The notes below the pieces were generated by a model. It did not search any database, was not told where the DNA came from, and was given only the letters and a program-made list of their open reading frames with translations. Shown piece by piece: positions 25,125 to 34,710 of a stretch of 64,000 nucleotides of DNA. This stretch comes from Chitinophaga silvisoli (GTDB lineage: Bacteria > Bacteroidota > Bacteroidia > Chitinophagales > Chitinophagaceae). Where the stretch lies: NCBI RefSeq assembly GCF_003412465.1, contig NZ_QTJV01000002.1, positions 744,001-808,000 of the forward strand. The letters run 5' to 3'. How positions within the stretch are numbered: position 1 is the first letter of the stretch; each line of letters begins with the position of its first letter. Made by a program: the position numbers and the translations under genes.

Positions 25125-25351
25125 AAAATCGCGAAATATTCATTTTTCTCCTCTAAATCCCCTTATTATTCATAATAAATTGATAATCAATTAATTAATT
25201 CGATCTCAATATCTCCTTAAATTTCAACGATCACCGAATCGGCTATGTGATTCCTTCAAAACAGGTATCAAATTAAAATTACCCCCTTAAAATGCGTTTT
25301 CCTGTTTTTAGATACTTTTAGTAATTTGTTTAGGCATAACAATTCCCGAAT

Positions 25352-26494
25352 ATGATCAAAATCTTACTCACCAGCACAGCTTTACTCTTTTCCTCTACTT
25401 TGCTTGCTCAAACAGATACATCTTCTGCTGAGAAATATTTACTCATCGGTGGTTATACTAAAACTCCTGATGAAGGTATCAGCGTCTATGCCTTCAACAC
25501 CCAAACCGGTACCTTCCGGTTTGTAAGCACAGCTCCCAATGTAGAGAATCCCTCTTACCTTGTGATAGCTCCGGATCACAAGTATGTATATGCCGTGAAC
25601 GAAACGAATGGGGATAAACCGGGCAATGTGAGCGCCTTTGGATGGGATACAATTTCAGGACAACTTACCTTTTTAAATAAACAAGCTTCGGGCGGTGACG
25701 ATCCTTGCTATATCACTACCGACCAGGATGGAAAATATGTAGTAGTCGCGAACTACTCCGGCGGCAGTTTTTCTATACTGCCTGTAAAACCGGATGGTCG
25801 CCTCGAAGCACCGGTGCAAACCATTGAACATACCGGTTCCGGTCCAAACAAAGAGCGACAGGAAAAACCACATGTGCATTGTGTGTATTTCAGTCCGGAT
25901 CACCAGTATCTATATGTGTCCGACCTGGGTATCGACCAGATAGCCATTTACAATTACCGCCAGGGTGATGTACAACCACTGGTGCCTGCTAATCCGGGTT
26001 TCGCACCTTTCCCTCCGGGCTCAGGTCCCCGCCACCTGGTATTTCATCCCAATGGGAAATGGGTCTATGTGATACATGAACTGGATGGAAAAATTACTTC
26101 CTTTCATTATGACAATGGTAAGCTGACTCCTTTCCAGGCAGTATCTATTCTTCCGGAAAATTTCAAGGGAAAGCCCTGGGCTGCTGACCTCCACATTTCG
26201 CCCGATGGAAAATTCCTGTATGCAACGAATCGGGATCCCCTGAATAATATCCTGACTTTTTCCATCAATGCTAAGACAGGGAATCTCGTGAAAAAAGGAG
26301 AGACAGCTACAGGTGGAAAAACACCCAGGAATTTTGTGATCGATCCTTCCGGCAACTACCTGCTGGTTGCTCATCAGGGGTCAAACAATGTGACCGTTTT
26401 CAAAAGGGATAAAGCAAGCGGACTCCTCAAAAAACAGAAGGAAGAACTGAAGACTCCAAGTCCGGTTTGTTTGAAATTCATAGGCAGTAATTAA
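25352..26494 (+). CDS. Secreted lactonase-family seven-bladed beta-propeller (6-phosphogluconolactonase-like)
   Basis: 380 residues with a signal peptide (cleavage after LLAQ, about residue 20). The mature part is the lactonase/YbhE-type propeller with repeated phrases such as GGYTKTPDEGISVYAFN, HPNGKWVYVIHELDGKI and HISPDGKFLYATNRDP. Cytoplasmic Pgl of this fold hydrolyses 6-phosphogluconolactone; an exported member more likely acts on another lactone or sugar, so the biochemical role is open. It is monocistronic or co-transcribed with the small acidic gene 46 bp on. Confidence 0.88.
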   Translation: MIKILLTSTALLFSSTLLAQTDTSSAEKYLLIGGYTKTPDEGISVYAFNTQTGTFRFVSTAPNVENPSYLVIAPDHKYVYAVNETNGDKPGNVSAFGWDTISGQLTFLNKQASGGDDPCYITTDQDGKYVVVANYSGGSFSILPVKPDGRLEAPVQTIEHTGSGPNKERQEKPHVHCVYFSPDHQYLYVSDLGIDQIAIYNYRQGDVQPLVPANPGFAPFPPGSGPRHLVFHPNGKWVYVIHELDGKITSFHYDNGKLTPFQAVSILPENFKGKPWAADLHISPDGKFLYATNRDPLNNILTFSINAKTGNLVKKGETATGGKTPRNFVIDPSGNYLLVAHQGSNNVTVFKRDKASGLLKKQKEELKTPSPVCLKFIGSN

Positions 26495-26540
26495 ATCGCA
26501 TTGGCATAACTTTTTCGGTACAAACCTTAAAGATCAAGCC

Positions 26541-26921
26541 ATGAAAAATAAAGACTTAAAAAATAAAACAACAGGGAATGAACACATTCCAACTCAGGAA
26601 GAATTAGAAGCTAAGAGAGATCAGGCCTTTCCGGGCTATCCTACTTATCCGGCCAGTGAAGACATTATGAATAATGAAGAAAGAGAGGACCTGGATGTGG
26701 AAGGTGTAACCGGATCACGCAGGATCAATAATGAAATAGCAAGGGAAGAAGGATCTATTCCACAGGAATTCAGTGAGGAAGATGATGATCTGGATATACC
26801 AGGTGCAGAACTGGATGATGAGGAAGAATCAATCGGTGAAGAAGATGAAGAAAATAATTATTACAGCTTAGGTGGAGACAGACACGAAGATCTGGATGAG
26901 ACGAATGAAGATGATATTTAA
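26541..26921 (+). CDS. Small, highly acidic protein of unknown function
   Basis: 126 residues without signal or membrane segment. The N-terminal 20 residues are basic/polar; the middle has the ordered-looking FPGYPTYPASEDIMNNEERED and DVEGVTGSRRINNEIA; the C-terminal half is a run of Asp and Glu. It is predicted to be largely disordered. I believe similar proteins occur in related Bacteroidota, but I know no function. It starts 46 bp after the lactonase gene and ends before a terminator at 26967. Confidence 0.7.
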   Translation: MKNKDLKNKTTGNEHIPTQEELEAKRDQAFPGYPTYPASEDIMNNEEREDLDVEGVTGSRRINNEIAREEGSIPQEFSEEDDDLDIPGAELDDEEESIGEEDEENNYYSLGGDRHEDLDETNEDDI

Positions 26922-26966
26922 ATAGCGAATCAATTTTGATTTTTATAGCAGGCCCCAGGCCTTCGC

Positions 26967-27020
26967 ATCCGTCGTGGATAATTGATGAAAAATGCATCAA
27001 CTATCAACGGCGGATTTTTT
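26967..27020 (+). terminator. Terminator after the acidic protein gene
   Basis: A long imperfect stem (ATCCGTCGT...TTGATG with CATCAA...ACGGCGGAT) around AAAAATG, followed by TTTTTT. Confidence 0.75.
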
Positions 27021-27031
27021 AATGAATTTCA

Positions 27032-28510
27032 TTACAATAATGGTGTCAGCAATCTGCACACAGCATCAATAAAACGTTGCCAGATAGAGCGGTTTTTCCA
27101 GGAGCGCCTTTCAATCTGAACGGCATCCTGCAAGTCCTGTTCAAAGGCAGCATTTAACTTATGTACTACCGGTCTGTCATACACGACTACTGCAATCTCA
27201 CTGTTCAGATAAAAGCTTCTGTTATCAAGGTTTACAGTGCCTACTATCGCCAGGTTATCATCTATCACAATAGTCTTGGCGTGAATAAATCCCTTCTGAT
27301 AAAAATATACTTTCGCACCTGCATCCAGCATTGGTTTTACATATGACTGTGCAGCATGTTGCACAAAAAACGAATCACTTTCTGATGGCATTAACAACTC
27401 TACGTTTTTACCTGCCAGTGCAGCCATTTGTAAAGCAGTCAGGATCTGGTCGTTAGGAATGAAATATGGATTACTGATGCGGATACTTCTTCTCGCTACA
27501 TTGATCGCCATGAGAATCGTTTGCATAGACATCGGGAAATCTGAATCAGGTCCGCTGGATACGATATCTGCAAAGCAATGCTCTTTCAGATGTGAACGAT
27601 GAAAGTATGGATCACTGAATGGAAAAGTGTTCTTGCTGCAATAACGATAACTCATCATAAACTGTAGCTGCAAAAGGTTAACTACATCCCCTTCCAGTTG
27701 TAAATGTGTATCTCTCCAGAACACGGGATGCTTGCCATTGTTGAGATAGCGGTCATCCATATTGATACCACCAGTGAAACCGATATTACCATCTATGATA
27801 ATGATCTTACGGTGATTACGATAATTAGCATTGAGGTAGAAGTTGATTAGTACAGGTGAGAACTTAAATACTTCCGCACCATGTTCTTCCAGCAGATCGG
27901 GGATATCACCGATATCACTACAACCCAGGTCATCGTATACAAATCTGACTTCTACACCTTCTTTTAATTTTTCTACGAGTATATTGGCTACTTCATTGCC
28001 TATATCATCTGCGGCGAAGATGTAGTATTCCATGTGAATGTGATGTTTGGCCTCCCTGAGGGCTTTCATTACAGCAGGGAATTTCTCTTCACCATTGAGT
28101 AGGATCTGGATTTTATTATTTTGAGAAAGGACAGAATTTCTGGTATTCAGTAACATAGCGGAGATCTCCTGTTTGCTGGCCACGTGATGACGGAGTGAGA
28201 GCTGCATATGTTCAATTTCTCTGCGCTGTGATTCCCAGTATCTTAGCATCAGGGTTTCGTCTTTACTGCCTTTGAGCGTGAAGCGGCGGCGTTTGCGCAG
28301 GTCACGGCCCAGGTAGTAGTAGACAATTAGTCCAAGGATGGGAACGAACACCAATAACATGATGTAAGACAATGCTTTAACAGGGTTGCGGTTTTCCAGC
28401 AGGATAGTGCTGACTACCCCTATAAAGGAGAGGCTGATCAATACATAGCCGAAGATCTTGATGGCGATGTGCCAGTCGGTGCCCCAAAGAAAATATAGTA
28501 CCTGATACAC
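27032..28510 (-). CDS. cls: Cardiolipin synthase (phospholipase D type)
   Basis: 492 residues. Two N-terminal membrane helices (about residues 15-60) are followed by two PLD domains with HKD motifs: HRKIIIIDG near residue 233 and HAKTIVIDD near residue 410. It joins two phosphatidylglycerols into cardiolipin at the inner membrane. The start codon is GTG at 28510; an in-frame stop lies shortly upstream and no ATG fits, so GTG is well supported. It is divergent from the large helicase gene. Confidence 0.93.
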   Translation of the reverse strand: MYQVLYFLWGTDWHIAIKIFGYVLISLSFIGVVSTILLENRNPVKALSYIMLLVFVPILGLIVYYYLGRDLRKRRRFTLKGSKDETLMLRYWESQRREIEHMQLSLRHHVASKQEISAMLLNTRNSVLSQNNKIQILLNGEEKFPAVMKALREAKHHIHMEYYIFAADDIGNEVANILVEKLKEGVEVRFVYDDLGCSDIGDIPDLLEEHGAEVFKFSPVLINFYLNANYRNHRKIIIIDGNIGFTGGINMDDRYLNNGKHPVFWRDTHLQLEGDVVNLLQLQFMMSYRYCSKNTFPFSDPYFHRSHLKEHCFADIVSSGPDSDFPMSMQTILMAINVARRSIRISNPYFIPNDQILTALQMAALAGKNVELLMPSESDSFFVQHAAQSYVKPMLDAGAKVYFYQKGFIHAKTIVIDDNLAIVGTVNLDNRSFYLNSEIAVVVYDRPVVHKLNAAFEQDLQDAVQIERRSWKNRSIWQRFIDAVCRLLTPLL

Positions 28511-28569
28511 GCTATATGGTTATGTATGATAAAGGTAATACTGAATTTCAACTTCTAGAGAATTGAACT

Positions 28570-28618
28570 GATCCGAACCGATTAATGCGGCCTAAGGTTC
28601 CATGAATTGGTTCGGATC
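28570..28618. promoter_or_regulatory. 14-bp inverted repeat between divergent cls and the helicase gene
   Basis: GATCCGAACCGATT (28570-28583) and AATTGGTTCGGATC (28605-28618) are complementary at 13 of 14 positions, 21 bases apart. No T-run follows. An operator for a dimeric regulator or a leader hairpin is possible. Confidence 0.4.
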
Positions 28619-28730
28619 CTGCGATTTAACTGTTAATTTTCTAACTCTTCAGGATTTGTACCAAATAATTATTAATATCCTTCGTTCTAAAAATAATTAG
28701 TAATTTTTTTGTTGTAACAACAAACTGTAC

Positions 28731-31700
28731 ATGCAGGAATCAATCCTCTCCAAACTGGAGGCCTCAAGAAGGGAGTTGCTCGACCTGGGACTGCGTAACC
28801 CTTTATTAAATTATCGCTTACCAGTTAGCCGTGGAGTTCATATCGATCAGGAAAAAAGTGCCAACGTCTATGAAGTGCTGGTAAAGCAAGGAAAGGCGAT
28901 GACGTTTTTACCCAAACCAGGTAATAAAGAAAACAAGGAGAAAGCTGTTACCCCGGAAGATAATACAGCCGGTATGCTGGATGACCCCAATGCATTTTTG
29001 AAAGAAGAAGTATTGGTAACCCCACCCGCTACTGACGAAACAGGACTTCCGAAAGAAGAGCAAAAAGAAGGATCTACCGCACTACCCGAAACAGTCGTGT
29101 ACGATACCCGTTTGCAAACTACCGAAGCCGCTGCTGCTTTACAAAACAGATTGCTCAATACTTATTATGCCGCACGTACCAGCCTGGAAGAACAAGGTGT
29201 GAATATCCTCTTCCTTACATTAGGTATGTTGCAATGGTATGAAAAGGATAATACCAAAGAAGCACGACAAGCTCCTTTAATACTCATACCAGTATCACTG
29301 GAAAGAAGTAGTGCACGCGAGAGATTTCGTTTGCGCTATACCGGTAGTGATGTAGAAATGAACCTGAGTTTACAAACAAAGATCAAAACTGACTTTGGAA
29401 TTGTATTGCCAGATATGCCGGAAACGGATGAAATTTCTATCAACGATTACTTGCAGGAAATAGCAGATGCCGTATATGGTATGACGAAGTGGGAAGTGAA
29501 AATGGATGCTGTGGAACTAGGATTTTTCTCCTTCGGAAAATTGATGTTGTACCATGACCTGGATAGTGAAAACTGGCCTGACGATGAACAACCTGCCTTA
29601 CATCCTGTATTGCAAAGCTTATTCGGTGGGGGATTCAGTGAAGGTGAATCTGCTGTAAGCGATGAAACATTTATAGATACTGAAACCAATGCACACGAAA
29701 TGCATCAGGTAGTAGATGCAGATGGTTCACAACTGCTTGCCATGCTTGCTGTGCAGGAAGGAAAAAATCTTGTGATACAGGGACCGCCTGGTACAGGTAA
29801 ATCACAGACCATCACCAACCTGATTGCAAACGCTATCGGCGAAGGAAAGAAAGTACTTTTCGTTGCAGAAAAAATGGCAGCGCTGGAAGTAGTGAAAAGA
29901 AGACTCGATACGATTCAACTCGGCGATGCATGTTTAGAATTGCATAGTCACAAAGCGAATAAAAAAGAACTGCACCAGGAACTGCGCCGCACACTGGAAC
30001 TTGGTAAACCTGCTATCATGCAGCTGCAGCAGGAAGTTGCCTTATTACATGAGTACAGGCGTGAGTTGAATGATTATTGTTTAGCAGTGAATTCACCTGT
30101 TGGAAAAAGTGGAGTATCACCGCAGCAACTCATGGGCTATTTGTTGCAACTACAGGAAGCAGCAGGTGAACTAATTTTACCACGTATACCTATTCCGGAT
30201 ATTGCAAACTGGGATGCCAGCAATATGCAACGTGCAGAAAATATGGCAAACAGGATCACCGCAAGATTAGGTGAAACAGGTATGCCATCTGCATTATTAT
30301 TCTGGGGTAGCCAGTTAACAATCTTAACACCTTCCGAACAGGAAAAATTAATTCCACTCATGCAGCACGCTGTTGAGACGATCAAAAGTCTGCAACATGA
30401 AAGTGCCATGATTGCTTCGCATGTAGGCATGCCGATGCCACTGAATAAGAAAGATACAATGGACCTTTCTTATGTGCTGCAGGTAGCAGCTGTAAGACCT
30501 GATCTATCAGGTGTGAATATTTCGAACGTTGCCTGGATGCAAAGAAAAGAAGATGTGAAGGAGCTGTTGCAAACAGGAAAAAGATTAGCACAAATACGGC
30601 AGGTATATGATTCTATTCTGATACCCGAAGCATGGGAACAAAATGTACTCGAGATCAGGCAAAATCTGTTAGCCTATGGCGAGAAGTGGTTCAAGTTTGC
30701 AATTGGTGATTACAATAGGAGTAATCGCCAGTTAGCTGCATTATGCAGGAACGGCGCACCTGCTGATGCTGCTGCAAAACTTGCATGTGTAGATGCAATC
30801 ATGGAAGCAAAGCGATTGGATAAACAGGTGCAGGATTATGAAGTACTTGCTAAAGATCTGTTTGGTCAGCGCTGGCAAAAAGGATTGAGTAACTGGAATG
30901 AGCTGGAAGCTATTTCTAATTATTTAAGTGATGTACACAGGCAGGTTAGTATCGGTTCATGCGACAAAGTGATTCTCTCTTATCTCGAAAAAAATGAGCC
31001 GCAGGCGACAGCCAAACAGTACCTGGATACACTGTTAAAATATTTGCAGCTGCATGGAACTGCTATTGAACAAATAGTAACTGCAACTGCTTTCAATGAG
31101 CAAATTCGTTACAAAGAAATCACCCCGTTATTACAACGTTCATACGAAGACCAGATCGTATTGATGGAATCATGGATTGCAGGTTTGCCTGAAATTCATT
31201 TGATGATCTCATGGAATAACTTAGCATCATCTGCCATCAATGAAGGATTGGAATCTTTAATTGATGCAGTAGTGTATTGGCCGGAAGCACAGAAAGGTTT
31301 GACACCTGCTTTGCAGAAAACATGGTATGAATATTTGTATGAGCAGGCATTGGTGAAACATGCTGCACTGAGGAAATTTGAAAGAGCCAGTCATGAGTCG
31401 TCCGTGAAGCAGTTTGTAAAACTGGATACACTAAACCTGCAATACAATCGTGCACGGGCTGCATTGAAACACTATGATGGTATACCACCGTTAGATGCGG
31501 GTGGACAGGTAAATGTACTCCGTACTGAATTCAATAAAAAAGCAAGACATATGCCTATCCGAAAACTGATGCAGGTAGCGGGATTGGCGGTACAGGCTAT
31601 CAAACCTGTATTCATGATGAGCCCATTGTCAATTGCTAATTTCTTACCACCGGGATCATTGCAGTTTGACCTGGTTATATTCGATGAGGCTTCGCAGGTA

Positions 31701-33500
31701 AGACCAGTGGATGCATTGGGTGCATTGCTGAGAGGTAAACAACTGGTAGTGGTAGGAGATAGTAAGCAGATGCCACCAGGTAGTTTCTTCGATTCATTAC
31801 TGAAGGAAACTGATGATGAAGAAAATGTGACTGCCGATATGCCGAGCATTTTAGGTATGTGCGATGCACAGGGTGCACCACAACGCATGTTGCGATGGCA
31901 TTATCGTAGTCGTCATGAATCACTGATCACATTATCAAACCAGGAGTTTTATGAAAATAAACTGGTGATCTTCCCAAGTCCTGGTGCGACGCATAAGATG
32001 GGATTGATCTATCATCACCTGAAAGATACAGTATACGATCGTGGTAAGACGCGTACAAATCCACAGGAAGCAAATGCGATTACAGAAGCAGTGATCCGGC
32101 ATGCAAAAGAACATCCTGATTTGAGTTTAGGTGTGGTGGCATTTAGTACAGCACAAATGCAGGCGATACAGGAATCACTGGAAGCAGCGAGAAAGAAATT
32201 GCCTGAAGTGGAATCGTTTTTTAAAGCACATCCACATGAACCATTCTTTGTGAAGAACCTGGAGAATGTACAGGGTGATGAGCGTGATGTCATTTACATC
32301 AGTATAGGCTATGGTCGTACGGCTGATGGTTCAGTTAGTTTAGCTTTTGGTCCATTGAATAATGAAGGTGGTGAGAAGCGGTTGAACGTATTGATCACGC
32401 GTGCAAAACAAAGATGTGAAGTATTTACTAACCTTAGTGCTGATGATATAGATATGAATCGTACAGATAGTGAAGGTGTGAAGGCGCTGAAGAACTTTCT
32501 ATACTTTGCACAGCATGGACAATTGTATACACCGTCTGCTGATGGATTGCCGGCTAAAGTTCCTTTTGAGGAAGAAGTAGCAAAGCATTTGCAGGAGGCA
32601 GGTTATACTGTGCATAAGCAGGTAGGTAGCAAAGGCTTCTTTATTGATCTGGCTATTTCTGATCCTGAACATCCGGGTAAGTATATAATAGGTATTGTGT
32701 GTGATGGGGAAGGGTATAATTCTGCGCGGTCTGCGAGAGACAGGGACAGACTGAGACAACAGGTGCTGGAAGATATGGGCTGGAACTTATATCATGTGTG
32801 GAGCACGGATTGGTTCAGACATCCTGCGAGAGAAATAAAGCGATTGCTTGCTGCGGTGGAACAGGCAAAAAAGAACGAAGTGATTCCTGAACCGGAACCG
32901 GAAGCAGCAGAAGATTTTACAATGGTGAGGGAGGAGGAAGATATGACGATGCCGGAACTGCCATTGTATGAAACTGCCATCTTACCGATGGAGATTTCTA
33001 CGAAAGAATTGCATGCACATGGATTGGATAAACTAAGAAGCTGGTTGGAAAAAATAGTGCAGGTGGAAAGTCCGGTGCATACAGAGGAAGTAGCGAGGCG
33101 ATTGATAGAAGCAGCAGGAGTGGCAAGAGTGGGTAGCCGTATACGTGAGACACTGAAGCAGGCGATATCCAGTGCAGAAGAGGGGGGAAGTATTGTAGTG
33201 AAAGATGCGTTTTTGTGGGATGCGAAAATGGAAGTGCCGGTGCTGAGAAGCAGGGCGAATATGCCAGCCACATCGCGGAAGCTGATGTATATAGCACCGG
33301 AGGAAATGAAGCTGGCAATAGAGAAGGTGGTGAGAGATGCGGTGGCGATTACAGAGGAGGCAGCAATACCATTAGTGGCGAAGCAATTAGGGTTTACCCG
33401 CGTTACAGAAGAATTGAAAGCGGAATTATCAACAGCTATAAAACAGGCGATTGAGGGGGGAGTGATTATGCAGGATGATGAATGGCTGAAAACAAATTAA
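28731..33500 (+). CDS. DUF4011 - SF1 helicase - restriction-endonuclease-like - DUF3320 protein
   Basis: 1589 residues. The N-terminal DUF4011 region starts LEASRRELLDLGLRNPLLNYR. A superfamily 1 DNA/RNA helicase core has Walker A GPPGTGKS (residues 351-358), Walker B FDEAS (about 984), VQGDERDVIYISIGYG (about 1180) and LNVLITRAKQ (about 1217). A Vsr/MTES_1575-like nuclease domain follows (GFFIDLAI, about 1300, then DRDRLRQQVLEDMGW and WSTDWFR), and a C-terminal DUF3320-like domain (about 1420-1500). Helicase-nuclease fusions of this design recur near defence genes, but the function is unproven. It is convergent with the MoxR/vWA operon, sharing one terminator. Confidence 0.88.
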   Translation: MQESILSKLEASRRELLDLGLRNPLLNYRLPVSRGVHIDQEKSANVYEVLVKQGKAMTFLPKPGNKENKEKAVTPEDNTAGMLDDPNAFLKEEVLVTPPATDETGLPKEEQKEGSTALPETVVYDTRLQTTEAAAALQNRLLNTYYAARTSLEEQGVNILFLTLGMLQWYEKDNTKEARQAPLILIPVSLERSSARERFRLRYTGSDVEMNLSLQTKIKTDFGIVLPDMPETDEISINDYLQEIADAVYGMTKWEVKMDAVELGFFSFGKLMLYHDLDSENWPDDEQPALHPVLQSLFGGGFSEGESAVSDETFIDTETNAHEMHQVVDADGSQLLAMLAVQEGKNLVIQGPPGTGKSQTITNLIANAIGEGKKVLFVAEKMAALEVVKRRLDTIQLGDACLELHSHKANKKELHQELRRTLELGKPAIMQLQQEVALLHEYRRELNDYCLAVNSPVGKSGVSPQQLMGYLLQLQEAAGELILPRIPIPDIANWDASNMQRAENMANRITARLGETGMPSALLFWGSQLTILTPSEQEKLIPLMQHAVETIKSLQHESAMIASHVGMPMPLNKKDTMDLSYVLQVAAVRPDLSGVNISNVAWMQRKEDVKELLQTGKRLAQIRQVYDSILIPEAWEQNVLEIRQNLLAYGEKWFKFAIGDYNRSNRQLAALCRNGAPADAAAKLACVDAIMEAKRLDKQVQDYEVLAKDLFGQRWQKGLSNWNELEAISNYLSDVHRQVSIGSCDKVILSYLEKNEPQATAKQYLDTLLKYLQLHGTAIEQIVTATAFNEQIRYKEITPLLQRSYEDQIVLMESWIAGLPEIHLMISWNNLASSAINEGLESLIDAVVYWPEAQKGLTPALQKTWYEYLYEQALVKHAALRKFERASHESSVKQFVKLDTLNLQYNRARAALKHYDGIPPLDAGGQVNVLRTEFNKKARHMPIRKLMQVAGLAVQAIKPVFMMSPLSIANFLPPGSLQFDLVIFDEASQVRPVDALGALLRGKQLVVVGDSKQMPPGSFFDSLLKETDDEENVTADMPSILGMCDAQGAPQRMLRWHYRSRHESLITLSNQEFYENKLVIFPSPGATHKMGLIYHHLKDTVYDRGKTRTNPQEANAITEAVIRHAKEHPDLSLGVVAFSTAQMQAIQESLEAARKKLPEVESFFKAHPHEPFFVKNLENVQGDERDVIYISIGYGRTADGSVSLAFGPLNNEGGEKRLNVLITRAKQRCEVFTNLSADDIDMNRTDSEGVKALKNFLYFAQHGQLYTPSADGLPAKVPFEEEVAKHLQEAGYTVHKQVGSKGFFIDLAISDPEHPGKYIIGIVCDGEGYNSARSARDRDRLRQQVLEDMGWNLYHVWSTDWFRHPAREIKRLLAAVEQAKKNEVIPEPEPEAAEDFTMVREEEDMTMPELPLYETAILPMEISTKELHAHGLDKLRSWLEKIVQVESPVHTEEVARRLIEAAGVARVGSRIRETLKQAISSAEEGGSIVVKDAFLWDAKMEVPVLRSRANMPATSRKLMYIAPEEMKLAIEKVVRDAVAITEEAAIPLVAKQLGFTRVTEELKAELSTAIKQAIEGGVIMQDDEWLKTN

Positions 33501-33503
33501 TAC

Positions 33504-33536
33504 AAAAAAGGTGCGGCGAAGAGCCGCACCTTTTTA
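33504..33536. terminator. Bidirectional terminator between the helicase and vWA genes
   Basis: AAAAAAGGTGCGGC and GCCGCACCTTTTT form a perfect stem with loop GAAGA. It overlaps the stop codon of the vWA gene on the minus strand and follows the helicase stop by three bases. Confidence 0.9.
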
Positions 33537-34664
33537 CTTTTTTAATACAAGGTCTTCTCTCGCTGCCCAGGTATTGATATCCTGCTTACTCAGCGCTGCC
33601 GCCATCATATCAGGAAACTTGTCCGGCGTGCACGCAAACACTGGAATTCCCAAATTAGAAAGGAACTGTGCATTTTCATGATCATAATACGGCGCACCAT
33701 CATCATTCAATGCAAGCAATACAATCACCTGTACACCAGCCGCCACCAGTTCAGCTGCGCGCTTACGCATACGGTCATTACTACCACCTTCAAATAAGTC
33801 GGTGATCAATACTAAAACAGTATCTGCAGGTCTGGTAATAATCTGCTGGCAATAATTCAGTGCTAACTGAATATCGGTACCACCACCCAACTGTACACCA
33901 AACAACAAATCAACAGGATCTTTCAACTCTTCGGTGAGATCTGCAACTGCGGTATCGAATACAACCATCTTTGTTTTGATAGCAGGAATGGATGCCATGA
34001 CAGAACCAAAGATACCGGAGTATACGACGGATGTTCCCATAGAACCACTTTGATCCAGGCAAAGCACCACATCTTTTAAAGACGTGGTTTTGCGTCCGTA
34101 CCCAATACGTGTTTCAGGAATAATAGTTTTATACTCAGGTTGATAGTGGCGCAGGTTTTTTAAGATGGTCGCATGCCAGTTGATCTCATTATGCTTAGGA
34201 CGGCGATTACGGATACTGCGATGCAGGCTACCGGTGATCGCTTGTTGAGTAGGTTGAGTAAGTTTCTTTAATAACTCTTCTACTACACGGCGAACGACTT
34301 GTCTGGCAGTGTCTTTTGTTTTATCCGGAATAGCGTGGCGTAATGTTAATAAGGTGGCTACGAGGTGTACATCAGGTTCAACATTTTCCAGCATTTCTTT
34401 TTCAAAGAGCATCTGTGTGATGTTCAGTCTTTGCAAAGCATCACGTTGCATTACCTGTACGACAGATGCCGGGAAGAAGGTGCGTATGTCACCTAACCAA
34501 CGGCTTACGTTAGGAGAGGAGGGGCCAAGGCCACCTTTCTTTTCACTATCGTAGAGTGCTTCGAGCGTCTGGTCCATTTTCAGTTCATTGCCGGCGAGGT
34601 TAAAGCCTGTGCCGTCGGCATCTTTACCACCGAGTACGAGCCGCCATTTATGTAAGTTGTCCAT
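33534..34664 (-). CDS. CoxE-like vWA domain protein, last gene of a MoxR-linked operon
   Basis: 376 residues from the ATG at 34664 (MDNLHKWRLVLGG); an upstream in-frame start at 34691 would add nine residues. The C-terminal half is a von Willebrand A domain with a complete MIDAS: DQSGSMG (residues 204-210), the Thr in GGGTDIQ and the Asp in LITDLFEG. The N-terminal half is alpha-helical. CoxE-type vWA proteins pair with MoxR AAA+ ATPases in metal-insertion or remodelling complexes; the MoxR gene lies two genes upstream. Final gene of the five-gene operon. Confidence 0.88.
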   Translation of the reverse strand: MDNLHKWRLVLGGKDADGTGFNLAGNELKMDQTLEALYDSEKKGGLGPSSPNVSRWLGDIRTFFPASVVQVMQRDALQRLNITQMLFEKEMLENVEPDVHLVATLLTLRHAIPDKTKDTARQVVRRVVEELLKKLTQPTQQAITGSLHRSIRNRRPKHNEINWHATILKNLRHYQPEYKTIIPETRIGYGRKTTSLKDVVLCLDQSGSMGTSVVYSGIFGSVMASIPAIKTKMVVFDTAVADLTEELKDPVDLLFGVQLGGGTDIQLALNYCQQIITRPADTVLVLITDLFEGGSNDRMRKRAAELVAAGVQVIVLLALNDDGAPYYDHENAQFLSNLGIPVFACTPDKFPDMMAAALSKQDINTWAAREDLVLKK

Positions 34665-34710
34665 ACAATTATCTTTTTTTGCTGAGAGCAAATCATTTCA
34701 ACCGGATTGT

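Larger units (their letters stand above)
24768..25351. other. 584-bp non-coding stretch between mnmG and the lactonase gene
   Basis: No coding frame above a few codons. It contains the mnmG terminator, a second hairpin/T-run at 25093-25124 with no gene between the two, and a near-match DnaA box TTATCCACC at about 24951-24959. The ~250 bases between the two terminators could encode a small RNA, but I see no recognisable family. Confidence 0.4.

Noticed and set aside
27032..33500. Mokosh-like defence pair (helicase plus phospholipase D protein)
   Set aside because: The PLD protein is an ordinary cardiolipin synthase with two N-terminal membrane helices and is divergently transcribed; nothing ties it to the helicase.
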